Positions 30,590-43,887 of a stretch of DNA of 64,000 bases are shown here, piece by piece (the first letter of the stretch is position 1; the number at the start of each line of letters is the position of its first letter). The notes below the pieces were generated by a model, which worked only from the letters and a program-made list of their open reading frames with translations, made no database searches and was not told the origin of the DNA. The position numbers and the translations under genes were made by a program. Origin of the DNA: Siphonodentalium dalli (Eukaryota; Mollusca; Scaphopoda; Gadilida; Siphonodentaliidae); assembly GCA_032622095.1 (NCBI GenBank), contig CP136061.1, positions 212,816,373 through 212,880,372 of the forward strand. The letters run 5' to 3'.

Positions 30590-30870
30590 AAGCAAGAGCC
30601 TGATTGTGTTACAGAAGACAGCACAATATTAATGCAACTCTTGAACTGGCTAATCACACACACAAATGGCATAAACGCTCTTTATTAGTTCCATATCAGG
30701 AATTCACCAACAAAGAACGCTCTTTATGTTTACCATCATAATATAAACAAACACCAGAAAAGTTACTTTTTATGCTTTTGTTTACATAACAATGGTCAAA
30801 CATTTGACAATAACATACTGTTTATGCGATATTTCTTATTTGTATATGGACAAAGTCTGTCTACATTTTG
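30590..30870 (+). repeat. Interspersed repeat, copy 1
   Basis: AAACGCTCTTTATTAGTTCC, CGCTCTTTATGTTTACCAT, CTTTTGTTTACATAACAA and ACTGTTTATGCGATATTTCT match, in order, the reverse complement of 43545-43800. Confidence 0.75.
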
Positions 30871-32522
30871 ATGTTCTTTATTTTTGTGGCGGTTTTCGAA
30901 GGGTGGAAATATTTTCACAGGATACCCACCGCCAAGGCCAACCGTACCTTTAAATTATCTGTATCTGGAATATGTACCATACATGAAAGGTGTTCATAGA
31001 CCCAATCATTTAATTATGCTCTATGTAAAAAAAACATTTATTTGAGCTCAATTAAGCGCACATCATTTGCACTTAAGTGTAAATAAGACATGAGACTATC
31101 ATACATGTATTTAATAATATATACTAGTCCACCTATTTGTAATTCCTTTCTCAGAGTCTAATTCACTCTTTTTTTATTTCTAGACAATCTGATTTATGCT
31201 CAAGCTCAAATAGATGAATTTTACTTTTAAAAGAGCAAATAAATTAATTCCGCTTAAGGCACTTTAAGAGCAAATCAAATCTGTCAGATTATCACTTGGC
31301 CTTACATATGGGTGTCTTTTGTTTTGTTATATCTCCTCCCAAAATATGCATTACCCCAACCAATATCATAAGAACTGCTGAACATATGCAGTTAACAGGG
31401 ATGGGTATATATCCTGTGTACCTGTTAGGAAATTGTGGACTACAAGTGGAACAATTTTCCTCTACCAACATTGGTATCTCCCACCCACATAATATTTTTC
31501 CACTTATTTTACCCTCACAATCACATATTTTGCTTTATATAGTGATGATATGGCAAGAAATTAACTATATCTGAGAAAAATTTGGTTGAGTCTGGGTTTG
31601 TGAGGGGGTGGACTCGGGGGAGATACCTAGGACTGAGAATCTTCTCCGCCGCCCATCTAGTAGCTGCATATGATCAAAACATCATCTATCGCTTATTTTG
31701 CTTTATATACCATACTTCATCCGAGAAAAAGTTTATTAAGTTGGGGGAGATACCAAGTCCTGATTATCACTTATTTTGCTTTATATAGTCCAAACATTCT
31801 CATATGTAGCTCAGGGAAGAATCCAGAGATAATTTGGGGACACCTGTTTCCAGCAGAGGATATGTACCGGTATCCCAATATAACTTTAAAATACGGCTTC
31901 TACACCGAACCAACACAGATACAGACGCATATATTATAAATAGGACATAATATTTCTGATTTAAAAATTCAACATGCAAATGAAGGCCGTATTGCAACTG
32001 CAGATTTTTTAATACAGCGCTTATTGTTGAATTGCCTTGAAAATTCAGGTTGATTCAATACTGTCCACTGGGAATTTGGGGTCATTTGGGCTTCTCAAGT
32101 TTGGGCACCCATACCTGTAACAGCTATCAAAACAGCCCTGGAAATTTCCCTGATGTAGCTTCTGCGTGAGTGGGGGGGGGATTATAATCAGCCTGATCAT
32201 ACTTGGGTAGCACCCATCCATCCAAACACCAACACAATCAACTCAATAAAGTTAATTTCTCACCATTTCATGACTATATAAAGCAATAATAAGCAATAAA
32301 ATCATAAGTTTATTTTTTCTCATATGTAGCTACTAGGTGGTAATTGGATACTCAGGTCCTTTTATCTCCCCCCCCCCCCCAATACCTGTTCAGTGACCTG
32401 TTAGGAAATTATCGAGTACCGGTATATGAGACATAGGTTTGTCATGATATTTTAAGTTTAATATCTTTGTAGAAGTAAGATGTCCAAAACTTCAACTATC
32501 AAGGTGAATTTCTTCGGGTTAA
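30871..32522. other. No gene recognised
   Basis: AT-rich sequence with isolated TTGCACTTAAGTG-type palindromes (30377, about 31068) and a poly-C run near 32370. Open frames over 31296-31997 are unsupported and contain the repeated phrase CACTTATTTTGCTTTATAT. Confidence 0.4.
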
Positions 32523-32756
32523 CCCTTTCATGACTGCATCTTGAAATTTTGTGAAAACCCTGTTCCAATGCATTCTCTTATATTTAAGAGAATTAATGCA
32601 TTCTCTTATATTTAAGAGAATTCATTGGCTTAACAATATTTACCTTGACCTTATAAGCCAGTGCATTCTCTTATATATTCGAGGCTCCATATATAATAGA
32701 ATGCACTGGCACAGTATCATTAATGCTGAACCAGCATGGCTCCAGTCATAAAAGGG
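32523..32756. mobile_element. piggyBac-like MITE with internal hairpins
   Basis: Left TTAA then CCCTTTCATGACTG; right CAGTCATAAAAGGG then TTAC, a decayed TTAA. Inside are three copies of GCATTCTCTTATAT in hairpin arrangement. The TTAA flanks and CCC start are the piggyBac hallmark; no transposase is present. Confidence 0.7.
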
Positions 32757-32779
32757 TTACGACCTGTAGCCCGTGCCAA

Positions 32780-33900
32780 AGGATTTAGTCATGCAAAGAG
32801 TAAAATCCAAGATGGCTGCTGGTGGCCATGTTTTTTGCCGAATAACCCCAAAATGACTCTACATGTCAATGCCAACAGCTATGCCAAATTTTATAATGAT
32901 CCAATTTTATAATGACCAAAGGTACGACCTGTAGCCCGTGCTAGAGGAAATTGTTGACGAGTCACACACGAACACACACACACAGACGACGATACCAAGC
33001 CATGGCAATAGCTAAAACTTTACAAAGTAAAGTTGAGCTAAAAATGAAAACACCACCTTCCCACCTGGGCCACCCATATTTTTCAATGACCGTTTATTAC
33101 CAGAAACACAGGTATAGTTTTCGCCCTGAAGAATAAATGTGAAATGGGCCTCTCTGGCTCACATATATGTTAGTTAAGACTAACCCAACCATTTGTTTTA
33201 TTAGCTGAACTTTACTTTGTAAAGTTTGAGCTATTGCCATGGCTTTGTCGTCTGTGTGTGCGTATGTGTGTGTGTGATTCGTCAACAATACAGGCTACAG
33301 GTGCTACTTGTGGTCGGATCATTATGAAATTTGACATAGCTGTTGATATCAACATTTAGACCAGAACCGTTCATTTTGGGGTCATTCTGAAGAAAAAAAA
33401 CATGGCCACCAGCGACCATCTTGGATTTCAATATTCAATCCATTAGCACGGGCTACAGGTCGTACTGTTCTTCTGATTATCATGAAATTTGTCACGGATG
33501 TTAACAATGACATGTAGATGCGAACGAGTAACTTTGGGGTCATTCGGCCAAAAAAATGGCTACTGGCAGCCATCTTAGATTTTACTGTTTGCATGACTAA
33601 ATTCTCTGGCACAGCCTACAGGTCGTACCTTTGGTTGGATCATCATGAAATTTGTCACGGATGTTAATATTGACATTGAGATGGGGAATGAGTAATTTTG
33701 GGGTCATTCGGCTACATTAGTGGGGTCGTTAGGCCAAAAATCATGGCCGCTGGCAGCCATCTTGGATTTTACTCTTTGCATGACTAAATCCTTTGGCCAG
33801 GGTTACAGGTCGCATCTTTTGTCAGATCATTGTGAAATTTGTCATGGATGAGATCGAGTCATTTTTTTGGTTATTCGGCCAAAATCATGGCTGATGGTCA
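32780..33900. repeat. Tandemly repeated interspersed element block
   Basis: Phrases CATCTTGGATTTTACTCTTT, ACAGGTCGTACC, GATCATCATGAAATTTG and TTTTGGGGTCATTCGGC recur about every 180 bp. 32940-33060 and 33160-33300 form an inverted pair (GCCATGGCAATAGCTAAAAC / GAGCTATTGCCATGGC) flanked by CA/TG microsatellites. The Thr-His-rich open frames here are by-products. Related copies lie at 45690-45950 and 49825-50200. Confidence 0.75.
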
Positions 33901-34418
33901 AAAACTCAAAATGGAAAAATGAATTTTTATTCCAAACCAATTGCAGCACATCTCACACCATATCATATGTCATCTTATATGATGCACATTCTTTATTCAA
34001 TATTCCAATGATGTTATAGATATTCTTTTCTGACAGAAAAGTATTTAAAAATGTATGCCGTTTCATGTTAAACCAAAAATTAAATCAACTTTTCTTATAT
34101 TTCAGATCAGTTGTTCATGCACTTGTAGCCCAGTCCAAGCACAGAATATGAATAGAAGGAATGAAAGAATGATTGAGACCGATGGGTGTCAGCATGGTTT
34201 GAGGATTGCATCACTAGAATATTGACAGGTACATACATGTACATTAGAATTCTGAGAGCGGACATTTGAAACATTTTTTTGTTATAACTGATGTAGTTTA
34301 TATCTACAGCTTAGCTTGTCAAAGGTTCTTTACTAAATACTAAGTGACAAGTAGTTCCCTTAGGATATTTTCTATCTGTTGGTGTATCCTGAATTCCCTC
34401 CAAATGAATAATAGACAT

Positions 34419-34587
34419 ACAGTAATGCCCTCAGTAATCGACCTCTTAACCAAAGCAGAATTATGGGTAACTTTTCAGGATTTAGTCGGAAATATGGCTC
34501 TCGGGAGAGCTTTCCGATGAATGGCAACAAGCCATATTTCCGACTAAATCCTGAAAAGTTACCCATAATTCTGCTTTGGTTAAGAAG
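34419..34587. mobile_element. Foldback MITE, family B, long copy
   Basis: A near-perfect stem of about 55 bp: CAGAATTATGGGTAACTTTT..GTCGGAAATATGGCT pairs with AGCCATATTTCCGAC..AAAAGTTACCCATAATTCTG around a 27-nt loop. The left tip ACAGTAATGCCC is present and the right tip is lost. Confidence 0.85.
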
Positions 34588-36504
34588 TTAAAAGGCACCA
34601 CTCAACAGACATTTCCGTCACTAGAAATATATATTGTGGGACAAAAATATTACGATGTTTAGAACACAATTTATTTGGCAGTGGCACATGTATTTTATTT
34701 GATTCAATATCTAGGGATGAATATATGAGACAGCATATATGTTTCTTTCATGTTTTGATGATAACTGCACTTATATAATCATGTTATCAAAACAAGTTTC
34801 ATAAAATGTCTGTTGTTGTAAAAAAAAATTGTCTGAGGGAGAGTGACCTCATATTCAATTCTTCACTAAAGGCCAGTATAGATTAGACATCAAACTTTAC
34901 AATTTTGCCAACCTTAATATATAACATTGCTGGTGGATTGATATTACAAGAATTGTTATTTTAGAATTTTAATGAGAATAACAATTAAACTAAACTGAAA
35001 GTTATTGTCTTTTGCACTGTTTGTTGGCCTCGACTGAAACTATTCACTTTTTCTGGTTACTAACATTCAAGATCTGCTATCCAAAACTTGACGCCAATTC
35101 CAGTGAGTCACACACTCCATGAGTTAGGCAGCACCAGTCTCCTTTATATAGTGATGTTGGTTTCTATAACATAAAATATTGTTATCGTTCTATTATAGGT
35201 TCTAATGGAGAGAGAGATGTAGATATGGCTGGAAGGACAAGACTCCAAGAAATTGCACAACTGCAGTTCATTAAACACACTTGAATTTAGCGAATTGCCA
35301 CATGTACAATCATTACATTCTTACAATGTTACCAGCAGTTTTGTGAAGTAACACAATAATGACAATGATATTGAAAAAGATATATTGCTATGTTCGATGC
35401 ACTTTCTCAGCAATGCCATGAAGAAAATCTCATTCCTGATTAACATGCAGATCAAGCAATGGTTAGTTCAAATGATGTCATACTGTGCTTTTCAATTTAA
35501 ACTGTGTCCATCTTGGTTATCGGAATGATTCTGGAAGAGAAAGCTCTATGGCTGAGATGATATAATTGTCTACTACAAATTAAATATGCTATATATTTTT
35601 GGAATAAATATACATGTACCATATACATGTACGATATTTAAATACTAGTACACATCTTTTCATTTAGGAATTCTGATTCCTTATTCATGCCCAATACTGA
35701 CTGAACTACTAGGATCCCCTGTATATCAATTGTATACCTTACTCATATTTGAATTTGTGCAGTACTATGTTTCGCTCTATTTAAAATTCTGAGCAACTTC
35801 TAAACTTACAAATATTTTTGTATATGATGACAATTTCAGTTCTTCATTATCGCTGAAAATACTTGTGCATATTAAAGATCATCTTGACAAAAATTCCTTC
35901 AGTCTGGAATATATATGTTTATATTTTAGAAGAAATTCAACTTAAAATATCTAACCATGATTTAGCTATACACATGTGAATAATAAATGCACACTAGCGA
36001 AAAATAGTACAATGTACTGCACAAATTTAAATATGACTGAAGAATATATTCTATAATCATGATACTTTGACCCTGAGAATGTGACAAAAGTAAAAACAGT
36101 CTATATACCACATCATATATTTTTACTTCAGCAGATAATTGTAGTCTCTGGGATTAATATAAAAAAGTCCAATTTTTTCACCAAAAAAAGTCATTATCAC
36201 TAATATTGGTATTAGTTAGTAGTTTAATCTCTTTAATATATCAACAAAAGTAGATTATATAGAAATATGTTTTTATCCCAAAAGTCATTGATTTATGGCT
36301 ACATATACAGCTACATGTACATTGTACCAGTCAGTGCTGATTGTTGATGTTACTAAAGATCTGCATGCAAAATACAATAATCATTTATGCTTATCATTAT
36401 GGTACTCACATTATTACATTCTAATGATTTGTCCTGATGAGTTAACCACATCTCTCGTTCTCCATCATTAATATAGTCTGAAAATAGAAATGTATAAAGG
36501 TAGT
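34588..36504. other. No feature seen
   Basis: AT-rich sequence without coding frames or repeats that I could identify. Confidence 0.4.
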
Positions 36505-36622
36505 GAATCTCGGGGAGAGCTTTCTGATGAATGGCAACAAGCCACATTTCTGACTAAATCCTGAAATGTTACCCATACTTCTGCTTTGGTTAAGAGGTCG
36601 ATTACTTAGGGCATTAATGTAT
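36505..36622. mobile_element. Foldback MITE, family B, right-half copy
   Basis: GGGAGAGCTTTCTGATGAAT, GGCAACAAGCCACATTTCTG and the tip GTCGATTACTTAGGGCATTA match the loop and right arm of 34419-34587; the left arm is missing. Confidence 0.8.
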
Positions 36623-39600
36623 AACTTGGCTAATTTAACCCAACATCTGCCTCACAAGTTCACAACTTATTATACTGATACTGCGACTTGTGAAATCCAT
36701 CAAATTATCACTCTCTGTGAGTCCAATAGCTATTCACCTAATTAAACATTATATTTACCAGTCATGGTCCTTGCTGGTTTAAAGCATGGACACAAAACAT
36801 ATGTTTCAAGCATTTGTGACCAGGAAGTAGTATTTAAAACAACTATCAGTTGTGTTAATCTAACATATTCATGATTTAGGTCCAGTGCACCATTCTATGA
36901 CCATACATGATGGGACAGGACCTCATTTTTGAAGATTTTTCAAACTCTACCCACAAGACGAGAACATTAGGGAGCCATAGCAACCATTTATTCACACAAA
37001 TTATGGTTCAATCAATGCCTAGGACATCCCCCATGCCAGAAATACAGATACAAAAATATCTGCCACAAGGGCTTCCAGTGCATCCATGCACAGTTGCATA
37101 TAAATCAGAATATAATAGAGTTCACATGAATTTTGAAAGGGAAAAAACACATAGAAATCCATATACATTGATATATGGACTATATTTTGAAAGGGAAATT
37201 CATTATATGTTGAAAAAAGTAAAACTTTTGTTTATACTCGCACAATGATCAGATAAATTATGTGCACTTTAGAGGTAACATTGCACTATTATCAAGGCTA
37301 ATTAACATAACCCTAGATATTTTCATGTATTTAAGATTCATCAGCCATGTTTGGGTTTCAGCCATTTCAAAATTTCAGATCTACTAGACTTATGCTTATT
37401 TTCAAACTGATTTAAGATCTTTTTAGTTCATAAATTTATTTCGGCATGTGTTGCAACAATAATAATTGGTACATGTAGCAACCTGAACATTTGTCACATG
37501 ACTGATATTTAGAGAAATGTCTGTTTTCAACCTTATTTGAGCTGATTTTTGTCAAAATTTGTCTATATTTGACCCACAGTGTGCAGCGGTGTGTGTATTC
37601 CTAGAGTATGTGGGACCCGAATTCACATTGACCAGTGTTAGCTGATAAAATGGTATGACATAAATGGTATCAGTGTGGGCAATGCCGTCACTTATTATAC
37701 CCTTGGCTGTCTTAAGCGAAATAATGGTTCGCTTAATAAGAGTAATCCATTCTCATGAATTAGACTGAAGCACAATTCACTCACACATAGTTCAGACATG
37801 CTCTTTCAGAATTCCGCTCAAGTTGAAACCTTTGACATAGTAGTATCTTAGTCTTTGAGTCAACTAATAGGGGAAGGCTCCACACACTGATACCATTTAT
37901 GTCATACCATTTTATCCAAGATGAGAGAGGTAAAACAAACAATGGTGGTTAAGGGTAACTGAATTATGATTTACCATAATACAATGATACTTCAGAGCAA
38001 TATATTTATGCTTAGGTAGAAGTACACGATTTCACAGGTTGTAGGGGGTCTGAAAAATAGAAATATAAATATCTTGGGGGCATAACGGCCAGTGTAGTCT
38101 GTGTTAACTGTGTCGTTACTGGTTTGAAGGTTTATTTATTTTACAAAACTGGGAAAGTTCTCAAAAAAGTGAAAAATTTGGATACGCAACAGGGTTTTCG
38201 TATTCAGTGAAGGCCAACTCTGTGTTATTGGTTACAGGAAAATAGCCCGATTTCTCTCCCCTGAATTCTGTCATCTGGGCTCGCAAGACTTTTTTTTCAA
38301 ATTGATACGATAACTTTTTTTCTATTTCAAATATTTCTCAGCTCTATCAGGTGGAAGAATCTTATTTATTGACATTCGCTCTATCATGGTCTGTTTTTGG
38401 GTAGAACATGGCCAATTTGAGTGAAAAAAATGGGTAAAATTGAGCTGTTTGTGTGTGCAAACCAAGGGGCATAACTCAATGACATATTGTACGAAGAACC
38501 AAAAGTACATTTAAATGATTACACCTAAAATTTCTGTCGAAATTAAAACATGCTTGATTGGATATATGCCAACGATAATGGCTTAGCATTGATTTGAAGT
38601 ACAGTACCCCCTCCCAGGTTGGCAAAATTGCTGGAAATCGTGTATTGCTACCTTAAAGCTTAATTGAATTGTTTTATCATAATTAGCTTATATCAGTAAA
38701 TGTGCATTAACTTTGCATATACTCTGGAAATTGTTTTCAACTGGTACCTATATCTTTCCAATTGTTGGAAAATTAAAAACTGAAACCCCTTTATTGGAGG
38801 ATGTGTTAACATTTATTAACTGACTATGCTTAGCATATATGATTTATGCAGCACAATAAATTAGCATGATTGGGTTCTTCGGCTATTTTACCTCGGTATA
38901 AGCTGATGCAAAGATTGTAGGTGGAGCAGGGGGATGGGGGTAGTAAAAAATTTGCAGGAAGGAATGAATTTTGTTTTGCATCTGGCATTTTCGGGGACCC
39001 ATCACCACCAAACCTGCAAAACCAATATGTTTTTTACTCCCAATTTGTTCACACCCACCTCCCAAATTTCACTAAATTTGGTTCAAAACTGAATAAAGCT
39101 GTACTGATATTACTCATATGACTGGGAATGATCTATCTCATTTAGTTCAAATAACAGTTTAACCTGTTTCAGAAGCTGTTTTGATGGAAATAAACATAGT
39201 CACATCACTCTATCAGACTTGGATACTTTAGGTCTTGCCAGAGATCATCTTAGTTGATAGACAAGCAAATAATTCACTGATTGGCTTGATGCACTGATGA
39301 CAGATATTTTTTACCCATTGATAGTCAGATACTTTCTATCCGTTGATAGTGACATTTAATGTCAGTTGCTCGCTCATTTTCCATTCACACAATGATCTAT
39401 GCATTAGCGACATCAAGACAAGTTTATTTATTTAAGTTTTACGTTTCTGGAAGGTTCTTTTTAGGTATAATTGATCTACACTTAAGCATATTTTATTTAC
39501 CCTCATTCCTCAAGCATTTTCACATTTATTATTTATTTACACTTTAGCTCAAAACATTGATTCCCCCATGAATTAATTTCAAATGGCACAGGCCTAAACA
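36623..39600. other. No gene recognised
   Basis: Open frames such as 36907-37248 (+) have no recognisable domain and a length expected by chance at this base composition. Nothing else is supported. Confidence 0.4.
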
Positions 39601-42115
39601 CATCAATAAAGTTTATATAGACCCACCATATGATGGAAACAATCCCCCAGTAACCCCAAGATGTTTTATGACCATGGGAACGGTATAGATCTGTGCAGGA
39701 TATGTCTCTTTTATAAAAATACTATATCTCAGGGATGGAGACACAAATTCTTGGGGACAGGGATGCTGATATTATGAAAATAGAGGTTTTCCCCCTATTT
39801 CAAGTCAATAAGTACACCAATAAGCAAACCCACAGTAACCCCTAATTGCCTATTTACGGCCATGGAAATGGTATATAGCTATGCAGGAGATGTCCCTTTA
39901 ATAAAATATACTACAGCTCTGGGAGTGAGGCACTTATTAGGACACCAGGGACAGAAATGCTTCAACTATTGAGTCTGTATGGGACTACTACTTTGGGCCC
40001 ATGATAATATACTATGAGATTGACTCAAATCATTCACAATCAGAGGGAAGTGTGGTGAAGGAATTTGTTCACCCCACCATCCCATATGCAAAAAGACATA
40101 GATTAATGTCATCTCCACTGCACTAAGGGCCATATGAGGTCCCAGTACCATACATATGGTGTTTTTGTTGTTATAAATACTCAAAATGAGTTTTAAACTG
40201 TTACAAATGTCAAATAAGTGCTCAAAGTAAAACATTTGCATGGGTCACCCACCCCGAAATACCTTCCTGTAAATTTCGTATCACCCCCCCCCCCCCGGTA
40301 TATAATATCTGCCATTGAAAGATTCTACTGATATGCAGACAATATATGTGGTTGCATCAATTTCAGCTTGAGGGGAGCTCTATGGGAGTGTAATTATTTA
40401 TGTATAAGCATAACTACATGTAATTTACATTTAGGTATAATTGATCTACACTTAAGTATATTTTATTTACCCTCATTTCTCAAGCATTTTCACATTTATC
40501 ATTTATTTACGCTTAAGCCCTAATTGTCTATTTACGGCCATGGAAAATTGGAAATGGTATATATCTGTGCAGGAGATGTCCCTTTAATAAAATATACTAC
40601 AGCTCTGGGAGTGAGGCACTTATTAGGACACCAGGGACAGAAATTTTCTTCAACTATTGAGTCTGTATGGGGCTACTACTTTGGGCCCATGATAATATAC
40701 TATGAGATTGACTCAAATCAGTCACAATCAGAGGGAAGTAAGGGAGAGCGAGTTTGGTATTTAATTGTTAGACGCATATTTGTACTTGAGTGCAAATGAT
40801 TTATGCTTAAGTGCAAATATTTGCAAATAAATAATAAATATGAAAGCCCCCCCCCCATCATTTCAGCCCCAGGGGAGTTTTTAGATCTGGAATTTGATTT
40901 ATGCTTAAGTGTATGGGAGGCCCAATTCACATTTAATAATTAATTGTGCTTAAGCACAATCAATTGCACTTAACACTTTAGCGTAATCAATTGTGCTTAA
41001 GTGCAATTAATTGCGCTTAAGCGCAAATAATTTCGCTTCAGTGCAATCATTGCGCTTATGCGCAATTCATGGTTATAGGTAACTAAACACCCCTGGTGAA
41101 TAAATAGGTTTCTCCATAACTTAGCATTAACTCCTATTGACATATCACCTCTTGGTTTCATTGGTTTGGATGGGTAGGGAGCTAGCCCAACTTCTTTATC
41201 AAAATGGCTGACTCGCAATAGTATCACCTTCTGTTTTAGTTGGAGCGACTCGTGATAGCATTATAATATCTTCAGTATATATTAGTTATTCTGTATTAGT
41301 CGGGGCGACTTTTATTTTCCTCAATTTTCGAGTATACAGGCACACCATATGAGGGAAGCAAGCCCTCGGTGGAACTACATGTATATGACCATGGCAATAC
41401 TATAGATTTGTGTAATAAAAAGAACTAGAGCTCGAGGACTGAGACACCAAAGCTCCAGGAATGAGACACCAATCTTTTTTGACAGGGATGCTGATAATAT
41501 GAAAATAGGGTTATTTCCTCTGATTTAAGTCAATAAGTAAACCATATGAGGTAAGCAAGCCCTCATGCAGTGACACCACATGCATGCTATAGTATATGAC
41601 CATAGTAAGGGCCCAAATCATTGCAATAATACATTAAAAAACATCATACAAAAAATTACTAGAGTTCCGGGAAGGAGACATAAATTCTTTGGATAGATGG
41701 ATGCTGATAATATGTAATTAGGGATTATCCTTGTTGAACACACACTCACATTTGACTGTTGAGTACTCAGGCTAATTAAAACAGGTTAAAATTAGCCCAA
41801 TGCTCCTCTTGTGTTGCTAGTTGATACACCAGGTCATGCCATTAATTTATGGGCAAGTTAGATAGTAGTAACCCTTAATTCCATTTTTATGGCCATGGAA
41901 ATGGTATATATCTGTGCAGGAGATATCCCTTTAATAAAATATACTAGAGCTCTGGGAGTGAGACACCAATTCCTGGGACACCATGGACAGAGATGCTGAC
42001 ATGGATATATGTTTTTTCTTCAACTTCTAGTCTGTATGGGGCTATTACTATGGGCCCATCATAATTTACTATGAGATGGACCCAATCATTCACAATCAGA
42101 GGGAAGTAAGGAAGT
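39400..42115 (+). repeat. Direct-repeat block, about 240-bp unit in several partial copies
   Basis: ATGGAAATGGTATATA, CAGGAGATGTCCCTTTAATA, CACTTATTAGGACACCAGGG and CCCATGATAATATACTATGA recur in order at 39840-40060, 40530-40740 and 41885-42110, with fainter copies at 39640-39790 and 41380-41720. A leading segment GGTATAATTGATCTACACTT is shared by 39460 and 40433. This is a duplicated repeat of unknown class. Confidence 0.8.
40935..41065. repeat. Array of TTGCGCTTAAGCGCAA palindromes, cluster 1
   Basis: Six or more variants of TTGYRCTTAAGYRCAA in succession, separated by A/T-rich 2-6 nt linkers (AATAATT, AATCA). One (TTGCGCTTAAGCGCAA, about 41010) is a perfect 16-bp palindrome. Confidence 0.85.
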
Positions 42116-42119
42116 GTTA

Positions 42120-42240
42120 GGTATTTGCGCTTAACCGCAAATGATTTGCGCTTTAAGAGCAAATAAATTGATAGACACATATTTGCGCTTTAGTGCAAAT
42201 GATTTGTGCTTAAGGGCAAATTGTTTTATGCTTAAGCGTG
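42120..42240. repeat. TTGCGCTTAAGCGCAA-type palindromes, cluster 2
   Basis: Degenerate copies (TTTGCGCTTAACCGCAAATG, TTTGCGCTTTAGTGCAAATG, TTGTGCTTAAGGGCAAATTG) at the end of the direct-repeat block. Single copies occur near 30377, 31068 and 40790. Confidence 0.8.
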
Positions 42241-42629
42241 TAATGTGCAGATAAAATACTGTTAATCAATTAGAGAACTTATATATTTGATTTTCCGTTG
42301 ATAGTAAGTAGCCCATCTGAGAATAACTTTTGGAAACTCAATGTGGGAAAAACAAATCCACCCCTACTATTATTTTGGCCTGTAATTTATTCAATCTGGG
42401 AAAATTTTCCACAATCATGGTCATGAAAAATATTACAGTATTATTATTATTTTTGGTAGGCCTACTAGTACTAACAGCAACACTGCACATGCTTATGATG
42501 CTACATATACTGCTAGTACTATTTGAATGGTGAATAACGAGACCTTCAACTTCAAGACGACAAGAGTAAGGCCTAAAAAAAATAATTTAATATTGCCTGT
42601 TGGAATTTGTGTGGATATCAATTTCAATT

Positions 42630-42953
42630 TTATAGCGAAGAGTGATACAATTTTTTACCTCTTTTTTTCACGACGACATCTTCACCAACGGCATCGTCTT
42701 CGCTACTTGACAACCCAAGTTCTGCCGACAAAATCGACCCTTTCTTCTTGCCAATCTTGGGCTGGTTCTGACAGCTCATTTTGCTTGTTCCACATTTGCA
42801 GCCTCTGCTGCAAAATGTCCCCGCATCCAAACAGGGACACGATGTCCGCAACGAACGAGACGTGGCCGACTTCCTCCACGCGCATACATTCCCGCATGAA
42901 CAATTAACAGCCCCCGGATCGCTTCCAAATCTATTTTTTAAACGTTCCGCCAT
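42630..42953 (-). CDS. Cysteine-rich protein with CRC/CXC (tesmin/TSO1)-like cluster
   Basis: 107 codons from ATG at 42953 (an in-frame stop lies about 25 nt upstream) to the stop at 42630. Residues 18-64 contain CSCGNVC, SCPCLDAGTFC, CKCGTSKMSCQN. The spacing CxC...C, CxC(6)C(3)CxC(6)CxN resembles the CXC repeat of tesmin/TSO1-like proteins, which bind zinc and DNA; it also resembles the Cys-rich C-termini of some transposon-associated invertebrate proteins. The C-terminal third is Ser/Asp/Glu-rich, then basic (KKRGKK). It may be a small single-exon gene, a last exon, or a transposon remnant. The + strand frame over the same bases is taken as the shadow. Confidence 0.5.
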   Translation of the reverse strand: MAERLKNRFGSDPGAVNCSCGNVCAWRKSATSRSLRTSCPCLDAGTFCSRGCKCGTSKMSCQNQPKIGKKKGSILSAELGLSSSEDDAVGEDVVVKKRGKKLYHSSL

Positions 42954-43544
42954 TTTTATATTATTAATGCGTGTCCGTCAGCATTATTTTTAGATCGATG
43001 ATGCATTCTGGTCTTTCTGACCCTTGACCCTTCGACCAATGCTTGCAATATCTAAACACCGATTTACGATGAAGGCCTGGGTTTGCTGGTGCGCGCGCCA
43101 CCATGGCAATCCGATTATTCTGGGCAAGAATAATTTCATATAGAAATAACAGTACTATCACTTTAAATATTAAACAGTGTTATGTTACACCTGAATACAA
43201 TAAAGTTGCAAGCTGATCAATTTAATAAATAAAAAACAGTGAGACGTTGTCTGTATCAATACCCATCCTGGTTAAGTGGTTCTGCTTCATGTTATTTTGG
43301 TATCACATCCGTGGGCTAAGTGATGCATTATCGCGGTCTTTGGCTATTGTCAGAGCGATTCGATAAAATAAGAGTCTGCATGAACCATCCAGGAATTTAT
43401 TATGGTCGCTTTGTCACATCAAAAGCCCATGTTTTAAATGTACGGGCGGCGTTGGTGGTGGGTATGCTGTTAATATATTCACCTCCGTCAAAAACCGGCA
43501 TAAACAGAAAGAATAGTAAAATAAAGACACACTTTTTTCTTACA

Positions 43545-43800
43545 CCAATCAGAAATATGGCATAAACAGTATTTTATGGTCAAATGTTTTTCCTTTGTTA
43601 TGTAAACAAAAGCAAAAAACGTTACTTTTCGTGGCTTTTGTTTAGATCCGGATATGGTAAACATAAAGAGCGTTATTTGTTACTGTTTTTCTGACATGGA
43701 AATAATAAAGAGCGTTTATATCATTTGTGTGTGATTAACCAATAGAATTGCGCTGTGTTGTGTAAACAGAAGCAAAACTTCTGTAACACGAGCAGGTTCT
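43545..43800 (-). repeat. Interspersed repeat, copy 2 (inverted relative to copy 1)
   Basis: Reverse complement matches 30590-30870 over most of its length (for example AAAGAGCGTTTATATCATTT against its complement at about 30668). Confidence 0.75.
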
Positions 43801-43887
43801 TGTTTACGCACACCATCGTACATCTTGACGACAATACGCCATTTACGCGCTGATTATGTTTGGCATATGAACAAAACTATATATTTT

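Noticed and set aside
32951-33288. Thr/His-rich frames on both strands
   Set aside because: Caused by a CA/TG microsatellite inside an inverted repeat.
36907-37248. 113-codon + strand frame
   Set aside because: No recognisable domain; several such frames are expected by chance.
42527-42907. 126-codon + strand frame
   Set aside because: Opposite the Cys-rich minus-strand frame, which has the better motif pattern.
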